From: Halomonas sp. KG2
GTDB taxonomy: Bacteria; Pseudomonadota; Gammaproteobacteria; Pseudomonadales; Halomonadaceae
Reading direction: 5' to 3'
DNA length: 64,000 bases
Assembly (NCBI GenBank): GCA_030440445.1
Contig: CP098528.1
Coordinates: 4,216,001 to 4,280,000, forward strand
Made by a program: the position numbers and the translations under genes
The notes under the pieces: generated by a model
Told to the model about the DNA's origin: nothing
The model's input: the letters and a program-made list of their open reading frames with translations, nothing else
The model's database searches: none
In this document: positions 63,724 to 64,000 of the stretch, piece after piece
Numbering within the stretch: position 1 is the first letter of the stretch
Layout: each line of letters begins with the position of its first letter

Positions 63724-64000
63724 ATGACTCAAGCAGCCACCAACATCTCTGGTACCCCTACTTCTGACCTGATGGTTGAAATGCGCGGCGTTAATAAATG
63801 GTACGGCGATTTTCACGTGCTGCGCGATATCGACCTGGAAGTAAAGCGCGGCGAGCGTATCGTTATTTGCGGGCCGTCAGGCTCAGGCAAGTCAACCTTG
63901 ATTCGCTGCATTAACCATCTGGAAGAGCACCAGCAAGGCGATATCGTGGTAGGCGGCGTACCGCTTACCCAAGACGTTAAGCGTATCGAGCAAATCCGCC
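63724..64000 (+). CDS. aapP: General L-amino acid ABC transporter ATP-binding protein AapP (3'-truncated)
   Basis: ATG at 63724, 38 bases after aapM with AGGA upstream. The frame stays open to the right edge (92 codons) and encodes VEMRGVNKWYGDFHVLRDID, Walker A CGPSGSGKSTLIRCINHLEEH and GDIVVGGVPL, the start of a GlnQ/AapP ATPase. Signature and Walker B lie outside the window. Confidence 0.9.
   Translation, partial: MTQAATNISGTPTSDLMVEMRGVNKWYGDFHVLRDIDLEVKRGERIVICGPSGSGKSTLIRCINHLEEHQQGDIVVGGVPLTQDVKRIEQIR

Overview
The window is a gene-dense chromosomal segment of a Gram-negative bacterium. It has outer-membrane TonB receptors, periplasmic binding proteins and Shine-Dalgarno-led operons with ATGA or GTGA overlaps. 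The combination of a BCCT transporter, a tripartite tricarboxylate transporter, a urea ABC operon, sigma-54 promoters and this set of housekeeping genes fits a gammaproteobacterium, most likely Halomonadaceae (Halomonas or a relative). That placement is inference from gene content. I see no rRNA, tRNA, CRISPR array, transposase or integrase.

Layout. 1-2555: molybdate importer modABC (modA cut by the left edge). 2728-6849: copper block with a His-rich DUF2946 protein, an OprC-like copper receptor carrying a Met-rich tandem repeat, and a PepSY membrane protein. 7142-10931: a TroA-type Mn/Zn ABC importer. 11028-11938: an Xre/RES toxin-antitoxin pair with an inverted-repeat operator. 12059-22461: a TetR-controlled iron-siderophore locus with two exporter-fold ABC half-transporters, a FecCD/CeuE-type importer and a TonB receptor. 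This locus is bracketed by the intact urtE 3' end on the right and a diverged 89-bp copy of the same urtE 3' end on the left, a clear sign of rearrangement or acquisition. 22574-28488: urea importer urtABCDE (minus strand) behind a sigma-54 promoter. 28875-34652: tctCBA with a CitA/CitB-type two-component system. 34859-37489: a DUF481 outer-membrane protein and a divergent BCCT transporter.

37507-40250: a lone short flagellin with a TTG start and a sigma-28-like -10 box, folK, a FolM-like reductase, and the decayed remnant of a second BCCT gene. 40343-48471: MscS-type channel, YqaA, IclR regulator, ECHDC3-like protein, TrhO, pirin and SerA. 48755-54071: xseB-ispA-dxs, DjlA, glutathione transferase and hemolysin-III family protein. 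54156-55806: formamidase FmdA and FmdB. 56033-58872: ribA, hemE, speE. 58978-64000: a general amino-acid ABC importer (two tandem aapJ-type binding proteins, aapQ, aapM, and aapP cut by the right edge). The second aapJ has its own near-consensus sigma-54 promoter.

How it works together. Two themes dominate: metal acquisition (Mo, Cu, Mn/Zn, Fe-siderophore) and nitrogen scavenging (urea, formamide, amino acids). The urea and amino-acid importers share sigma-54 promoters, suggesting joint NtrC control. The strongest leads are the urtE-flanked siderophore island, the two sigma-54 promoters, the Met-rich repeat placed beside the copper-ligand motifs of the receptor, the dyad operator of the RES toxin system, and the BCCT pseudogene.
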